Below are positions 8,509 through 17,295 of a stretch of DNA of 64,000 nt, one piece after another; within the stretch, counting starts at the first letter, position 1; each line of letters opens with the position of its first letter. The stretch comes from Bradyrhizobium sp. Rc3b (GTDB taxonomy: Bacteria > Pseudomonadota > Alphaproteobacteria > Rhizobiales > Xanthobacteraceae). The notes under the pieces are model-generated. The model made no database searches, was not told where the DNA came from, and worked only from the letters and a program-made list of their open reading frames with translations. Where the stretch lies: positions 62,001 through 126,000 of the forward strand of contig NZ_FOUS01000010.1 of the NCBI RefSeq assembly GCF_900114915.1, written 5' to 3'. The position numbers were made by a program, and so were the translations under genes.

Positions 8509-8620
8509 GTCCCGGACGCGCTGCGGCGTGCAACGCCGCTGCGCAGAGCCGGGACCCAGCGGCCACAATGGGCCCCGGCTCTGCAGCGCAATACTGCGCA
8601 TTGCGCTGCGTCCGAGGCAC
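8509..8620. repeat. Intergenic palindromic repeat element (type C)
   Basis: Nested inverted repeats: GCTGCGGCG/CGCCGCTGC as a tight inner hairpin, and CAGAGCCGGG near 8545 against CCCCGGCTCTG near 8573. A CCCGGACGCGCTGC arm on the left is answered by GCGCTGCGTCCG on the right. It resembles a repeat I recall as abundant in Bradyrhizobium and may terminate the upstream operon. Confidence 0.6.
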
Positions 8621-8645
8621 GAGACCCATGGATAAGCCACTTTAG

Positions 8646-9296
8646 ATGACGACGTCCCCTCGCATCGCCCTGATCCACGCCCTCAAGCATTCCATCGCCC
8701 CGATCGAGGCGGCGTTCGCCAAGGCTTGGCCAGAGGCGCGGCTGATGAACCTTCTCGACGACAGCCTGTCGGCGGATCTGGCCCGCGACGGCGCGCTCAA
8801 CGATGCCATGACCGAGCGCTTCCTCGCGCTCGGCGACTATGCGGCGGCGACCGGAGCGAACGGGATCCTGTTCACCTGCTCGGCCTTCGGCCCCTGTATC
8901 GAGGCGGTCGCGCGCGCGCATGCGCCGATGCCGGTGCTCAAGCCCAACGAAGCCATGATCGAACGGGCGGTGACGATGGGCAAGCGGATCGGCCTGCTGT
9001 CCACCTTCCCGCCGACCCTGGCCTCGATGCCGCCGGAGTTTCCGGCCTCCGTCCAAATCGTGCCGAAGCTTGCCGAGGGCGCGCTGGCGGCGCTCGACCG
9101 CGGCGACCGCGCCACCCACGACCGGCTGATCGTCGAAGCGTCAAAGGATCTGCGCGATTGCGACGTCATCGCGCTGGCGCAGTTCAGCATCGCCGCGACG
9201 GCGCCTCTGGTGACGGAAGCCACCGGCCATCCCGTCGTGACCACGCCTGAGAGCGCGGTCGACAAGCTGATGAAGCTGCTGAAAGCGAAGGCTTAG
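8646..9296 (+). CDS. Asp/Glu/hydantoin racemase superfamily protein
   Basis: A 216-residue protein with the racemase-superfamily pattern. GILFTCSAFGPCIEAV gives the first active-site cysteine, and MIERAVTMGKRIGLLSTFPPTL is the typical middle segment. The second catalytic cysteine, normally in a C-T-E-like motif near the C-terminus, is replaced: the region reads VIALAQFSIAA. A true two-base racemase is therefore doubtful; a decarboxylase, isomerase or binding role is possible. It overlaps the convergent tetR gene by 4 bp and follows the aminotransferase/transporter unit after a repeat. Cytoplasmic, with no signal peptide. Confidence 0.75.
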   Translation: MTTSPRIALIHALKHSIAPIEAAFAKAWPEARLMNLLDDSLSADLARDGALNDAMTERFLALGDYAAATGANGILFTCSAFGPCIEAVARAHAPMPVLKPNEAMIERAVTMGKRIGLLSTFPPTLASMPPEFPASVQIVPKLAEGALAALDRGDRATHDRLIVEASKDLRDCDVIALAQFSIAATAPLVTEATGHPVVTTPESAVDKLMKLLKAKA

Positions 9297-9940
9297 GTAC
9301 CTGTCGCTTTTCGACGCCGCGCGCCCTTGATGGCAGCGGCGAGCGCGGCCTTCGTTTCGCTGACGAAATCCTCGACCAGCTCCTCGCGCGTGGCGTGCGC
9401 GGCCTCGCCGGTGAACAGGCCCTGCTCGGCCAGCATCACCACGCCGTGCAACGCCGCCCAGATCTTGAGCGCCTGACGTTCGCGCAAATAGCCGACGGCG
9501 GGCGCTTCCAGGGCTTCGATCACGAGCGAGAAGGTCTCGCGCGTGGCCTCGTGCAGCTCGCTGCCCTTGTCGGCGCATGCCACGGTGCGGGACGCGAACA
9601 TCAAGCGGTAGATGCCGTTGCGCCGCAGGCCGAACTCGAGCGTCGCCTGCGCCAGCCGCGACAGCTTTGATTGCTTCGACGTCCCAGCCATGGCCTCTCG
9701 CAAGATCGCGCTGAGCTGCCTGAACGCCTCCGCCGTCACCGCTGCAAGCAGCGCCTCGCGGTCGGCGAAATGCCGGTACGGCGCCGGCTGCGACACGCCG
9801 AGCTGCTTTGCCAGCGCCTTGATGCTGATGGCCTCGGCACCGCCCTGCTCCGCCTCGCGCAAAGCGGCCTTGACCAAGGCATCGCGAAGATCGCCATGAT
9901 GGTAGGTGTTCGCGGGCTTGCGGGCGAGTTGTGAGCGCAT
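9293..9940 (-). CDS. TetR-family transcriptional regulator
   Basis: A 215-residue regulator. The N-terminal HTH is clear (LRDALVKAALREAEQGGAEA then SIKALAKQLGVSQPAPYRHF at residues about 18-60) and is followed by an all-helical ligand domain with a TetR_C-like ending. It is divergent from the ferredoxin/P450 unit with 155 bp between starts, where a strong promoter contains a palindrome in its spacer. The most direct reading is that it represses the P450 unit and probably itself, released by the P450 substrate or a related compound. The ligand is unknown. Confidence 0.87.
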   Translation of the reverse strand: MRSQLARKPANTYHHGDLRDALVKAALREAEQGGAEAISIKALAKQLGVSQPAPYRHFADREALLAAVTAEAFRQLSAILREAMAGTSKQSKLSRLAQATLEFGLRRNGIYRLMFASRTVACADKGSELHEATRETFSLVIEALEAPAVGYLRERQALKIWAALHGVVMLAEQGLFTGEAAHATREELVEDFVSETKAALAAAIKGARRRKATGT

Positions 9941-9966
9941 GGTGTGGCGAACCTATAAGTTTGCGC

Positions 9967-9996
9967 TTGACAGGGAAAGCCTGTCGCGAATGTAAT
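9967..9996 (+). promoter_or_regulatory. Sigma-70-type promoter for the ferredoxin/P450 unit with an operator in its spacer
   Basis: A perfect -35 TTGACA (9967-9972) and a -10 TGTAAT (9991-9996) are 18 bases apart and point to the ferredoxin gene. Within the promoter lies GACAGG-GAAAG-CCTGTC (9969-9985), a perfect 6-bp inverted repeat with a 5-base centre that overlaps the -35 and spacer. A TetR dimer bound there would block RNA polymerase. Confidence 0.55.
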
Positions 9997-10095
9997 AGCA
10001 TATAACTTAAAGCCGGCGGCGAATGCCGCGGATAAAATTGACATGAGGAACGCGCCGCCATCGGGCCACGCGCGGATACGACCGAGGATGCCGCC

Positions 10096-10305
10096 ATGAC
10101 AGAGCGACTGAGGGTTCACGTCGATCCCGACAAATGCCAGGGCCACGCGCGCTGCAAGGCCCTCGCGCCGGAACTTTTCGAGCTGGACGAATACGGCAAC
10201 GCCCACGAAGCCGGCGACGGCACGGTCCCGCCGGGGCTCGAGGACAAGGCGTGGCTTGCCAAATCCAACTGCCCGGAAATCGCGATCGATGTGATCGAGG
10301 AGTAG
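10096..10305 (+). CDS. Small 3Fe-4S-type ferredoxin, P450 redox partner
   Basis: A 69-residue ferredoxin with Cys14, His17, Cys20 and Cys59 followed by Pro. The CxxHxxC...CP pattern, with His in place of the usual second Cys, is the form found in ferredoxins encoded beside bacterial P450s and usually holding a 3Fe-4S cluster. It should pass electrons from an unlinked ferredoxin reductase to the P450 encoded 52 bp downstream. The ATG at 10096 follows a GAGGA box. No reductase gene is present in this unit. Confidence 0.88.
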   Translation: MTERLRVHVDPDKCQGHARCKALAPELFELDEYGNAHEAGDGTVPPGLEDKAWLAKSNCPEIAIDVIEE

Positions 10306-10357
10306 CGCGGCCGCCCCCGCGTCCTTCCAGCGAACACGAGCCAAGGGATTCCCTGCC

Positions 10358-11578
10358 ATGTCCGACGCCAGTCCGCCTGCCGCCCATCCGCCCGTCACCG
10401 ACTGGGTCCATGATTTCGACCATACCGATCCGCAATGGACGGAGGATCCTTTCCCGATCTGGGACGAGCTGCGCGCAGCGAGCCCGGTCGTGCACACCGA
10501 GCGTTTCCTCGGCTGCTACATGCCGACGACCTATGAAGCGGTGCGCGAGATCGCCAACGACACCGAGCATTTTTCCTCGCGCCGCATCATCGTGCGCGAC
10601 GTCCGTCCCGAGATCGCGAGGAACGCCGCACCGCCGATCACCTCAGATCCGCCCGTGCACAAGCCGGCCAAGCAGCTGTTGCTGCCGCCCTTCACGCCGG
10701 ACGCGATGAAGAAGCTGGAACCGCGGATGCGCGCGATCTGCAACGAGCTGATCGACGGCTTCATCGCCGATGGCAAGGTCGACGCCGCCGCACGCTACGC
10801 CAAATATATCCCGGTTCGGGCCATCGCCCACATGCTCGGCATCCCCGAGAGCGACAGCGATCTCTTCATTAACTGGATCCACATGATCCTCGAGCTCGGC
10901 ATCAAGGACGAGAGCAAGCTGCTGCAGGCCGTGCAGGAGATGAGCGCCTATTTCAGCGCGCATATCGAGGCGCGCAAGGACAAGCCGACCGACGATCTCA
11001 TCTCCTACCTGATGAACGCCAAGGACAAGGAGGGCAACCCGCTCGAAGACTCGCACGTTCTTGGCTCGCTGCGCCTGCTCCTGATCGCCGGCATCGACAC
11101 CACCTGGAGCGCGATCGGCTCCTCGCTCTGGCACCTCGCGAAGACGCCGGGGGACCGCGAGCGACTGATCGCCGAGCCAGGACTGATCCCGACCGCAGTT
11201 GAGGAACTGCTGCGCGCCTATTCTCCGGTAACGATGGCCCGCGAGGTGGTCAAGGAGACCACGATCTCGGGCTGCCCGGTCAAGGCGGGCAACATGGTGC
11301 TGCTGTCGTTCCCGGCCGCCAACCGCGATCCAAAGATGTTTCCGGACGCTGACAAAGTCGTGATCGACCGCCGCGAAAACCGGCACGCCGCCTTCGGCCT
11401 CGGCATTCACCGGTGTGTCGGTTCCAACCTGGCACGCATGGAGATGCAGGTTGCGCTGGAGGAATGGCTGAAACGCATTCCAGATTTCCGGCTCGATCCG
11501 GCAGGCGCGGTGACCTGGTCACAGGGCACGGTGCGCGGCCCCCGCCAGTTGCCATTCTTGCTCGGAAAGGCGATGTAG
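10358..11578 (+). CDS. Cytochrome P450 monooxygenase (class I bacterial type)
   Basis: A 406-residue soluble P450. The haem-binding loop FGLGIHRCVG places the thiolate ligand at Cys353; AGIDTTWSAI is the oxygen-activating I-helix motif, and EELLRAYSP contains the ExxR helix. Its length and lack of a membrane anchor fit a soluble bacterial P450 served by the adjacent ferredoxin. It would hydroxylate or otherwise oxidise an organic substrate that the downstream MFS carrier may import. I cannot assign a CYP family number or substrate from sequence alone. Confidence 0.9.
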   Translation: MSDASPPAAHPPVTDWVHDFDHTDPQWTEDPFPIWDELRAASPVVHTERFLGCYMPTTYEAVREIANDTEHFSSRRIIVRDVRPEIARNAAPPITSDPPVHKPAKQLLLPPFTPDAMKKLEPRMRAICNELIDGFIADGKVDAAARYAKYIPVRAIAHMLGIPESDSDLFINWIHMILELGIKDESKLLQAVQEMSAYFSAHIEARKDKPTDDLISYLMNAKDKEGNPLEDSHVLGSLRLLLIAGIDTTWSAIGSSLWHLAKTPGDRERLIAEPGLIPTAVEELLRAYSPVTMAREVVKETTISGCPVKAGNMVLLSFPAANRDPKMFPDADKVVIDRRENRHAAFGLGIHRCVGSNLARMEMQVALEEWLKRIPDFRLDPAGAVTWSQGTVRGPRQLPFLLGKAM

Positions 11579-11606
11579 GCCTTTCCAGACAAGGGAGAGG
11601 CCGGAC

Positions 11607-12929
11607 GTGACTGAACAAGCAATCAAGCCGGCCTCCGACCACATCGATATCGCCGACGCCAAGCGGCGGATCAAGGCGATCTTCATCGGCTCCATCGGCA
11701 ATCTGGTCGAGTGGTACGATTTCTACGCCTACACCGCGTTCGCACTCTATTTCGCTCCCGCCTTCTTCCCGGGCAACGACCCCGTCGTGCAGCAATTGAA
11801 CGTCGCCGTCGTCTTCGCGGCGACGTTCCTGATGCGGCCCCTGGGCGGCTGGTTCTTCGGCTATCTCGCCGACCATTTCGGACGGCGCATCTCGCTCACG
11901 CTCTCGGTGGTCTTCATGTGCTTTGGTTCGCTGATCATCGCGCTGACGCCGACCTATGCCACGATCGGGTTCGCCGCGCCGGTGATCCTGGCGCTCGCAC
12001 GCGTCATCGAGGGCCTGAGCCTCGGCGGCGAATATGGCGCCAGTGCCACCTATCTCAGCGAGGTCGCCGACCCCAAGCACCGCGGCTTCTATTCGAGCTT
12101 TCAATACGTCACCCTGATCGGTGGCCAGCTCACCGCGATCATCGTGCTGCTGCTCCTGCAAAAGGTCTTCCTCACCCCACAGGAGCTGAAGGACTGGGGG
12201 TGGCGTATCCCCTTCGCGATCGGTGCAGCGCTCGCGGTCTTCGCCGCGGTGATGCGGCGCGGCCTGCACGAGACGGAGGCGTTCGAGGAAGCCAAGAAGG
12301 TGGTGAAGCCGACCGGCTCGATCACAAATTTGCTGCGTTATCCGCGCGAGCTGTTGCTGGTGGTCGGCCTCACCGCCGGCGGCACCGCGGCGTTCTACAC
12401 CTTCACCACCTACATGCAGACCTTCGTCAAGCTTTCGGTCGGGCTGACCGAGGACCAGACCACTTTCGTGATCTTCGGCACGTTGGTTTTCGCGACCATC
12501 CTCCAGCCGATCTACGGCGCAATCTCCGACAAGATCGGACGCAAGCCGCTCTTGATCTTCTTCGGTGTCGCCGGCACGCTCGCGACCGTGCCGCTGTTGA
12601 TGACGCTGAAGGAGACCAAGTCGCCCTTCGTCGCGTTCGTCCTGATCTGCTGTGCCTGGCTGTTCGTCGCCGGTTACACCTCGATCAACGCGGTGGTGAA
12701 GGCCGAACTGTTCCCGACCAATGTCCGCGCGCTCGGCGTCGGCCTGCCCTATGCCATCACGGTGTCGGTCTTCGGTGGCACCGCGCCGGCGATCGCGCTC
12801 TATTTCAAGAGCATCGGGCACGAGGAATGGTTCTACTTCTACCTCAGCGGCATCATCTGCCTGTCCCTGGTGATCTATGCTACCATGCGCGACACCAAGC
12901 ACACTTCGGCAATGCATCGGCACGAGTAG
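11607..12929 (+). CDS. MFS transporter, metabolite:H+ symporter type (KgtP/ShiA-like)
   Basis: A 440-residue inner-membrane carrier with about 12 hydrophobic spans. GNLVEWYDFYAYTAFALYFA at the first span and LADHFGRR and SDKIGRK in the two cytoplasmic loops are signatures of the metabolite:H+ symporter family, which carries organic acids such as 2-oxoglutarate, shikimate or proline/betaine. The start is GTG at 11607 after an AGGGAGAGG box. It lies 28 bp after the P450 and 3 bp before the next gene, so it probably imports the substrate of this oxidative unit; the substrate is unknown. Confidence 0.85.
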   Translation: MTEQAIKPASDHIDIADAKRRIKAIFIGSIGNLVEWYDFYAYTAFALYFAPAFFPGNDPVVQQLNVAVVFAATFLMRPLGGWFFGYLADHFGRRISLTLSVVFMCFGSLIIALTPTYATIGFAAPVILALARVIEGLSLGGEYGASATYLSEVADPKHRGFYSSFQYVTLIGGQLTAIIVLLLLQKVFLTPQELKDWGWRIPFAIGAALAVFAAVMRRGLHETEAFEEAKKVVKPTGSITNLLRYPRELLLVVGLTAGGTAAFYTFTTYMQTFVKLSVGLTEDQTTFVIFGTLVFATILQPIYGAISDKIGRKPLLIFFGVAGTLATVPLLMTLKETKSPFVAFVLICCAWLFVAGYTSINAVVKAELFPTNVRALGVGLPYAITVSVFGGTAPAIALYFKSIGHEEWFYFYLSGIICLSLVIYATMRDTKHTSAMHRHE

Positions 12930-12932
12930 ACC

Positions 12933-13592
12933 ATGGCTGACGAGACGCCATCCGACAGCAAGCTGACGCGCACCAAGGAGAAATGGGCGCGCGAGGGCCG
13001 CTTTCTCACGGGGAAGATCACGCGGCCGGAAGACCAACGGCTGCCGCCCGGCCAGCACCTCACCAAGGACTGGCCTGTGCTCGATCTCGGAGTCGTGCCG
13101 CCGGTGTCACGCGAGCGCTGGCGGCTCGACGTCTATGGCGCGATCGAGAGCCCCGTGTTCTGGACATTCGCCGAATTCATCGCGCAGAAGCAGGCCCGGT
13201 TCACCTCCGACATCCATTGCGTCACCACCTGGTCGCGCTACGACAATGAGTGGGAAGGGCTTGCCACGCGCGAGCTGCTCGCGGCCTGCCAGCCGCGCGA
13301 GGACGCACGCTTTGTGACGCTGCATTCCCATGACGGCTACACCACCAACCTCGCGCTGGAGGACTTTGCCGCCGAGGATGCGCTGCTCGCCCATAGCTGG
13401 TCCGGCCAGCCGCTGACGGAGGAGCATGGTGGCCCGGTACGGTTGGTCGTGCCGCATCTCTATTTCTGGAAGAGCGCGAAATGGCTCCAGGCCATCGAAT
13501 TCCTGACCGAGGACGCACCGGGCTTCTGGGAAGTCCGCGGCTATCATAACCGCGGCGACCCCTGGGCCGAGCAACGCTATTCCGACGATTAG
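12933..13592 (+). CDS. Sulfite-oxidase-like molybdopterin protein
   Basis: A 219-residue protein of the Oxidored_molyb fold. The segment TSDIHCVTTWSRYDNEWEG supplies Cys96, the expected thiolate ligand of molybdenum, and GGPVRLVVPHLYFWKSAKWL matches the cofactor cradle of small sulfite-oxidase-like proteins. No twin-arginine signal peptide and no dimerisation domain are visible, so it is likely cytoplasmic and minimal. It begins 3 bp after the MFS gene, tying it to the P450 unit. Its electron acceptor and substrate are unknown; a role in oxidising a product of the pathway is inference. Confidence 0.8.
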   Translation: MADETPSDSKLTRTKEKWAREGRFLTGKITRPEDQRLPPGQHLTKDWPVLDLGVVPPVSRERWRLDVYGAIESPVFWTFAEFIAQKQARFTSDIHCVTTWSRYDNEWEGLATRELLAACQPREDARFVTLHSHDGYTTNLALEDFAAEDALLAHSWSGQPLTEEHGGPVRLVVPHLYFWKSAKWLQAIEFLTEDAPGFWEVRGYHNRGDPWAEQRYSDD

Positions 13593-13619
13593 AATTCAAG
13601 CAGGAACGAGGGGAAGCCC

Positions 13620-14843
13620 ATGCCGACGGAACGCTTTCAATTCACGGGCGAAGGCGGACATCAGCTTGCGGCCGCACTGGAGTTGCCGGACGGCGAGCCC
13701 GCGGCCTACGCGCTGTTTGCGCACTGCTTCACTTGCGACAAGGACACGCTCGCCGCCAAGCGCATCTCGGTCGCGCTGGCAGCCAAGGGCATCGCGGTCC
13801 TGCGCTTCGACTTCACCGGGCTCGGTTCGAGCGAAGGCGATTTCGCCAATTCGACGTTTTCTTCCAACGTCGCCGATCTGGTCCGCGCGGCCGACCATCT
13901 GCGCAGTGCCCGCAAGGCGCCGTCGATCCTGATTGGCCACAGCCTCGGCGGCGCGGCGATCCTCGCGGCAGCCGGACGTATCCCAGAAGCCAGGGCAGTT
14001 GTGACCATCGCGGCGCCATCCGATCCGGCGCACGTGACCGGCCTCTTCAGGGAGCATCTCGACAACATCCGCGCGCAGGGCGAGGTCGAGGTCTCGCTCG
14101 CAGGACGCCCGTTCCGGATCAAGCGCGAGTTCCTCGAGGACATCGCCGAGCACGAGCTGATGAAGGACATCACAGGGCTGCACAAGGCGCTGCTGGTGAT
14201 GCACTCGCCGGTCGACGACACCGTCGGCATCGACAATGCGACCAAGATCTTCGTTGCGGCCAGGCACCCCAAGAGCTTCGTCTCGCTCGACCATGCCGAC
14301 CATCTGCTTGCCAAGCCCGCCGACGCCCTCTACGCAGCCGACGTGATTACGGCCTGGGCCAGCCGCTACATCGACAGCGCAAAGCCCGCGAAGGCGATGG
14401 ATCTTCCCGAGGCGCCGCGTCAGGTCGTGGTGCAGGAGACGCGCAAGAGCAAGTTCAACCAGCTCGTCACGGTCGGACCACATCGTCTGGTGGCGGACGA
14501 ACCCGTCGCCGCCGGCGGCGAGGATGCCGGTCCTGGGCCCTATGATTTCCTACTCGCTGGCTTAGGGGCCTGCACCTCCATGACCATGCGTCTTTATGCC
14601 GACCGCAAATCGCTGCCGCTCGACCGCGTCACCGTCAGATTGAAGCATTCCAAGATCTACGCCAAAGACTGCGCGGAGTGCGAGACACGCGAAGGCATGC
14701 TCGACCAGATCGAACGAGACATTGCGATGGATGGCGCGCTCGATGCCGAGCAGCGCAAGAAATTGATGGAGATCGCCGACAAGTGCCCGGTACACCGGAC
14801 ATTGACGTCGGAGATCCGCATCGTGACGAAGGCCGTGGACTAG
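13620..14843 (+). CDS. Alpha/beta hydrolase-OsmC fusion protein
   Basis: A 407-residue two-domain protein. Residues about 1-250 are an alpha/beta hydrolase with nucleophile Ser108 in GHSLGG, Asp near DDTVGI and a His in LDHADHLL. Residues about 270-405 are an OsmC/Ohr-like domain with redox cysteines Cys318 (GACTSM) and Cys389 (KCPVH), normally used to reduce organic hydroperoxides with lipoyl thiols. The fusion is a recurrent architecture in proteobacteria. As the last gene of the P450 unit it may deal with peroxide or ester by-products of oxidation; the coupling of the two activities is inference. Confidence 0.85.
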   Translation: MPTERFQFTGEGGHQLAAALELPDGEPAAYALFAHCFTCDKDTLAAKRISVALAAKGIAVLRFDFTGLGSSEGDFANSTFSSNVADLVRAADHLRSARKAPSILIGHSLGGAAILAAAGRIPEARAVVTIAAPSDPAHVTGLFREHLDNIRAQGEVEVSLAGRPFRIKREFLEDIAEHELMKDITGLHKALLVMHSPVDDTVGIDNATKIFVAARHPKSFVSLDHADHLLAKPADALYAADVITAWASRYIDSAKPAKAMDLPEAPRQVVVQETRKSKFNQLVTVGPHRLVADEPVAAGGEDAGPGPYDFLLAGLGACTSMTMRLYADRKSLPLDRVTVRLKHSKIYAKDCAECETREGMLDQIERDIAMDGALDAEQRKKLMEIADKCPVHRTLTSEIRIVTKAVD

Positions 14844-14853
14844 CTCGACTGCA

Positions 14854-16299
14854 CTAGAAGCACGATGCCATCGTCCGCAATGCCGCACTGATCTCGTTCT
14901 CGCGCCAGGCCGCAAAGCCGAGCAGCAGGCCGTGATCCCGCGGCCGGTCCAGCGCCAGGCTGGACAGCGCCCGCGTTTCAACGCCCGCGGCAGCCAGTCG
15001 CTTGACCGCCGCCCGATCGGCGCTACCGTGTTTGAGGCGAGCGACGAGCTGGATGCCGCCCGCCGGCACTTCGACCGAGAGCATCTCGCCCAGATGGCGC
15101 TCCAGTCCTGCAACGATGTGGTCGCGGCGCGCGTGATAGAGCCGGCGCATCCGGCGCAGATGCGCAAGGAAATGCCCGTCGGCAATGAACTCGGCCAGCG
15201 CTTCCTGGATGTGGCTGGATGCGATCAGCCCGATGTGCCGCTGTGCGATCTCGAAGGTGCTGACCAGCGCCGGCGGCACAACGAGATAGCCGAGCCGGAT
15301 GTCCGACGTCATCACCTTCGAGAAGGTACCGACATAGAACACGCGGCCATGGGCATCGAGCCCTTGCAAGGCCGGCACCGGCCGGCTGTCATAGTGGAAT
15401 TCGCCGTCGTAATCGTCCTCCACGATCCAGCTCTTGCCGGGCCTGCACACACCAAGAAATTCGGTGCGACGCGTCAGCGACATCAGCCGTCCGGTGGGAT
15501 GCTGGTGCGATGGCGTCATGAAGATCAATTTCGGGGCCGCGAGACCCGGCATCCGCTGCATGCCCTGCGTGTCAAGCCTCATGCCGGTCACGCGCGCGCC
15601 GGAGGCACAGAAAGCGGCGGCCGCGCCGGGATAGCCGGGGTCCTCGACCCAGACCTCGTCGCCGGGGGAGATGAGAACAGCCGCGATCAAGGTCAGCGCG
15701 GCCTGCGCGCTCGGCAGGATCATGATCTGCTCTGGCGTGGCGCGAACGCCTCTGCTCGCGGCCAGGTAATGCGCGAGCGCCTCGCGCAGGCGCGCTCGGT
15801 TGACCGGTCCGAGCTCGCGTTTGGCCGCATGCACGGCGCTACGGCGCAGGCAGCGAGCCCAGATCTCGTTCGGAAACTCCCGCGCATCTCCAAGCCCTGG
15901 CCGCAACGGTCTGAGCGGCACCTGATAGGACATCGGCCAGTCGGTCTGCTTGAGCTGCGAGGCCCAGGGTGAAAGCCGCGGCTTGCCGGAGCGCACGCGC
16001 GCCGCAACTGCATCTGCTCCTTGACGTCGTTCGCCGCCGTCGACGGTGACCACCGGACGGCGGCCGTGCGAGGCCTTGAGGTATCCTTTCGCGGCGAGCT
16101 GCTCGAACGCATAGGTGACGGTGTTGCGGGAAACGCCGAGATCGCTCGCGAGCCGGCGGCTCGACGGCAGCGCGCGACCTTTGCCGAGGCGGCCGGTCGC
16201 GATCAAGCCACGGAGCTGACTCGTCAGTTGAGCCACCAGCCCGTCGTCGCCGGCCCGCTTCAGGTCGATCATAGACGAGATCATATCCGAAACTGGCAC
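14854..16299 (-). CDS. MocR-type GntR/aminotransferase transcriptional regulator
   Basis: A 481-residue fusion of a GntR winged-helix domain (residues about 5-80, GRALPSSRRLASDLGVSRNTV) with a fold-type I aminotransferase-like domain (about 120-475). Lys328 in VGTFSKVM is the expected PLP-binding lysine, and VEDDYDGEFHYD carries the Asp that contacts the PLP ring. Such proteins sense PLP or amino-acid adducts and activate or repress an adjacent gene. The GTG at 16299 has an AAGGA box just upstream; an ATG at 16284 is the alternative. It is divergent from a decayed EamA transporter gene, its probable former target. Confidence 0.85.
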   Translation of the reverse strand: MPVSDMISSMIDLKRAGDDGLVAQLTSQLRGLIATGRLGKGRALPSSRRLASDLGVSRNTVTYAFEQLAAKGYLKASHGRRPVVTVDGGERRQGADAVAARVRSGKPRLSPWASQLKQTDWPMSYQVPLRPLRPGLGDAREFPNEIWARCLRRSAVHAAKRELGPVNRARLREALAHYLAASRGVRATPEQIMILPSAQAALTLIAAVLISPGDEVWVEDPGYPGAAAAFCASGARVTGMRLDTQGMQRMPGLAAPKLIFMTPSHQHPTGRLMSLTRRTEFLGVCRPGKSWIVEDDYDGEFHYDSRPVPALQGLDAHGRVFYVGTFSKVMTSDIRLGYLVVPPALVSTFEIAQRHIGLIASSHIQEALAEFIADGHFLAHLRRMRRLYHARRDHIVAGLERHLGEMLSVEVPAGGIQLVARLKHGSADRAAVKRLAAAGVETRALSSLALDRPRDHGLLLGFAAWRENEISAALRTMASCF

Positions 16300-16381
16300 C
16301 TTGTTCCTTTCTGATCTGGCGCTTTTGTGGGTACCAGAGCGGATGCTATCTGTCGGGCCGGACTGGTTCAAGGATCTTGCG

Positions 16382-17295
16382 ATGAACTCCCTGTCACCCC
16401 GCGCGGCCGTCGGCCTGTTCCTCATCGTCGTGCTGGCCTGGGGCGTGAACTGATCGGTGACGAAGCAATTGGTGCAGCTCGTCCCGCCGCTGTGGAGCTC
16501 GGCGATCCGGAGCTGGATCGCGCTGGCAGGATTGTTTGTGATCCTCGGGCTGAGCAACAATCTCGTGATTCCGGAGCGGCGCGACGTGCCGGTGGTCCTC
16601 AGCGTCGCGCTGCTGCACATGACGCTCTTCTCCATTCTGGTCGCGGCCGGCCTGCGCTTCCTGCCCGCGAGCAAGGGCATCGTGCTCGGCTACACCACGC
16701 CGCTCTGGGTCGCGATTGCGGCACCCCTGCTCGGAAAGGACACCCTGACCGCACCCAAGCTTGCCGGCGCCCTGCTCGGACTGATCGGCCTTGCCGTGAT
16801 CCTGAATCCGTCATCAATCGACTGGGGCAATGCAAACGTCGTGCTCGGCGCCGGCATGGTCATCCTGGCCGCGATCTCCTGGGCTGCGAACATCATCTAT
16901 ATCCGCGCGCATCGCTGGATCGCCTCTCCGCTCCAGCTCCTGTTCTGACAGCTGCTCGTGGCCACGGGCGTGCTCTCGACCCTTGCGATGGTCATCGACG
17001 GGCTGCCGCACGTGGAATGGTCGTGGCGGCTGGCTATGCTGTTCCTGTACTCTGGCCTGATCGGAAGCGCGCTGGCCTATTGGGCGATGTCGATGGTCAA
17101 CAAAAGCATCTCGGCGCTGACGACGTCGCTTGGCACCACGGAACACCGCTCGTCGGTATCGCCAGTGCTGCGATCCTGCTGGACGAGCCCCTCGACTTGA
17201 GCCTCGCTGTCGCCGCCGGATTGATCGTCACCGGCATCGGACTTGCGACGCTCGGCGACCGGCTGTTGCGCGGTCAGGCCACCGCGAGCGGTTGA
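16382..17295 (+). pseudogene. Decayed EamA/DMT-family transporter gene
   Basis: The reading frame encodes a recognisable drug/metabolite transporter (N-terminal LFLIVVLAWGVN, middle VAAGLRFLPASKGIVLGYTTPLW, C-terminal IASAAILLDEPL) but is interrupted three times. TGA at 16451-16453 stands right after WGVN, where Trp is usual; TGA at 16946-16948 stands in LQLLF-stop-QLLV; and near 17140 the frame shifts by one base, continuing as PLVGIASAAILL to a stop at 17295. Both stops can arise from TGG by one G-to-A change. The start ATG at 16382 is divergent from the MocR gene. A functional product would need read-through twice plus a frameshift. Confidence 0.85.

Noticed and set aside
11280..13058. A 592-codon open frame on the minus strand
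   Set aside because: It runs antisense across the P450, MFS and sulfite-oxidase-like genes, all of which have clear families.
16300..16680. N-terminal extension of the MocR gene
   Set aside because: The open frame continues upstream but reads antisense through the EamA pseudogene; the GntR domain starts at the chosen GTG.
16446..16948. Genetic-code reassignment of TGA to Trp
   Set aside because: Two in-frame TGA codons at 16451 and 16946 in one gene suggested it, but many genes here end with TGA and Trp is read from TGG throughout; the gene is also frameshifted.
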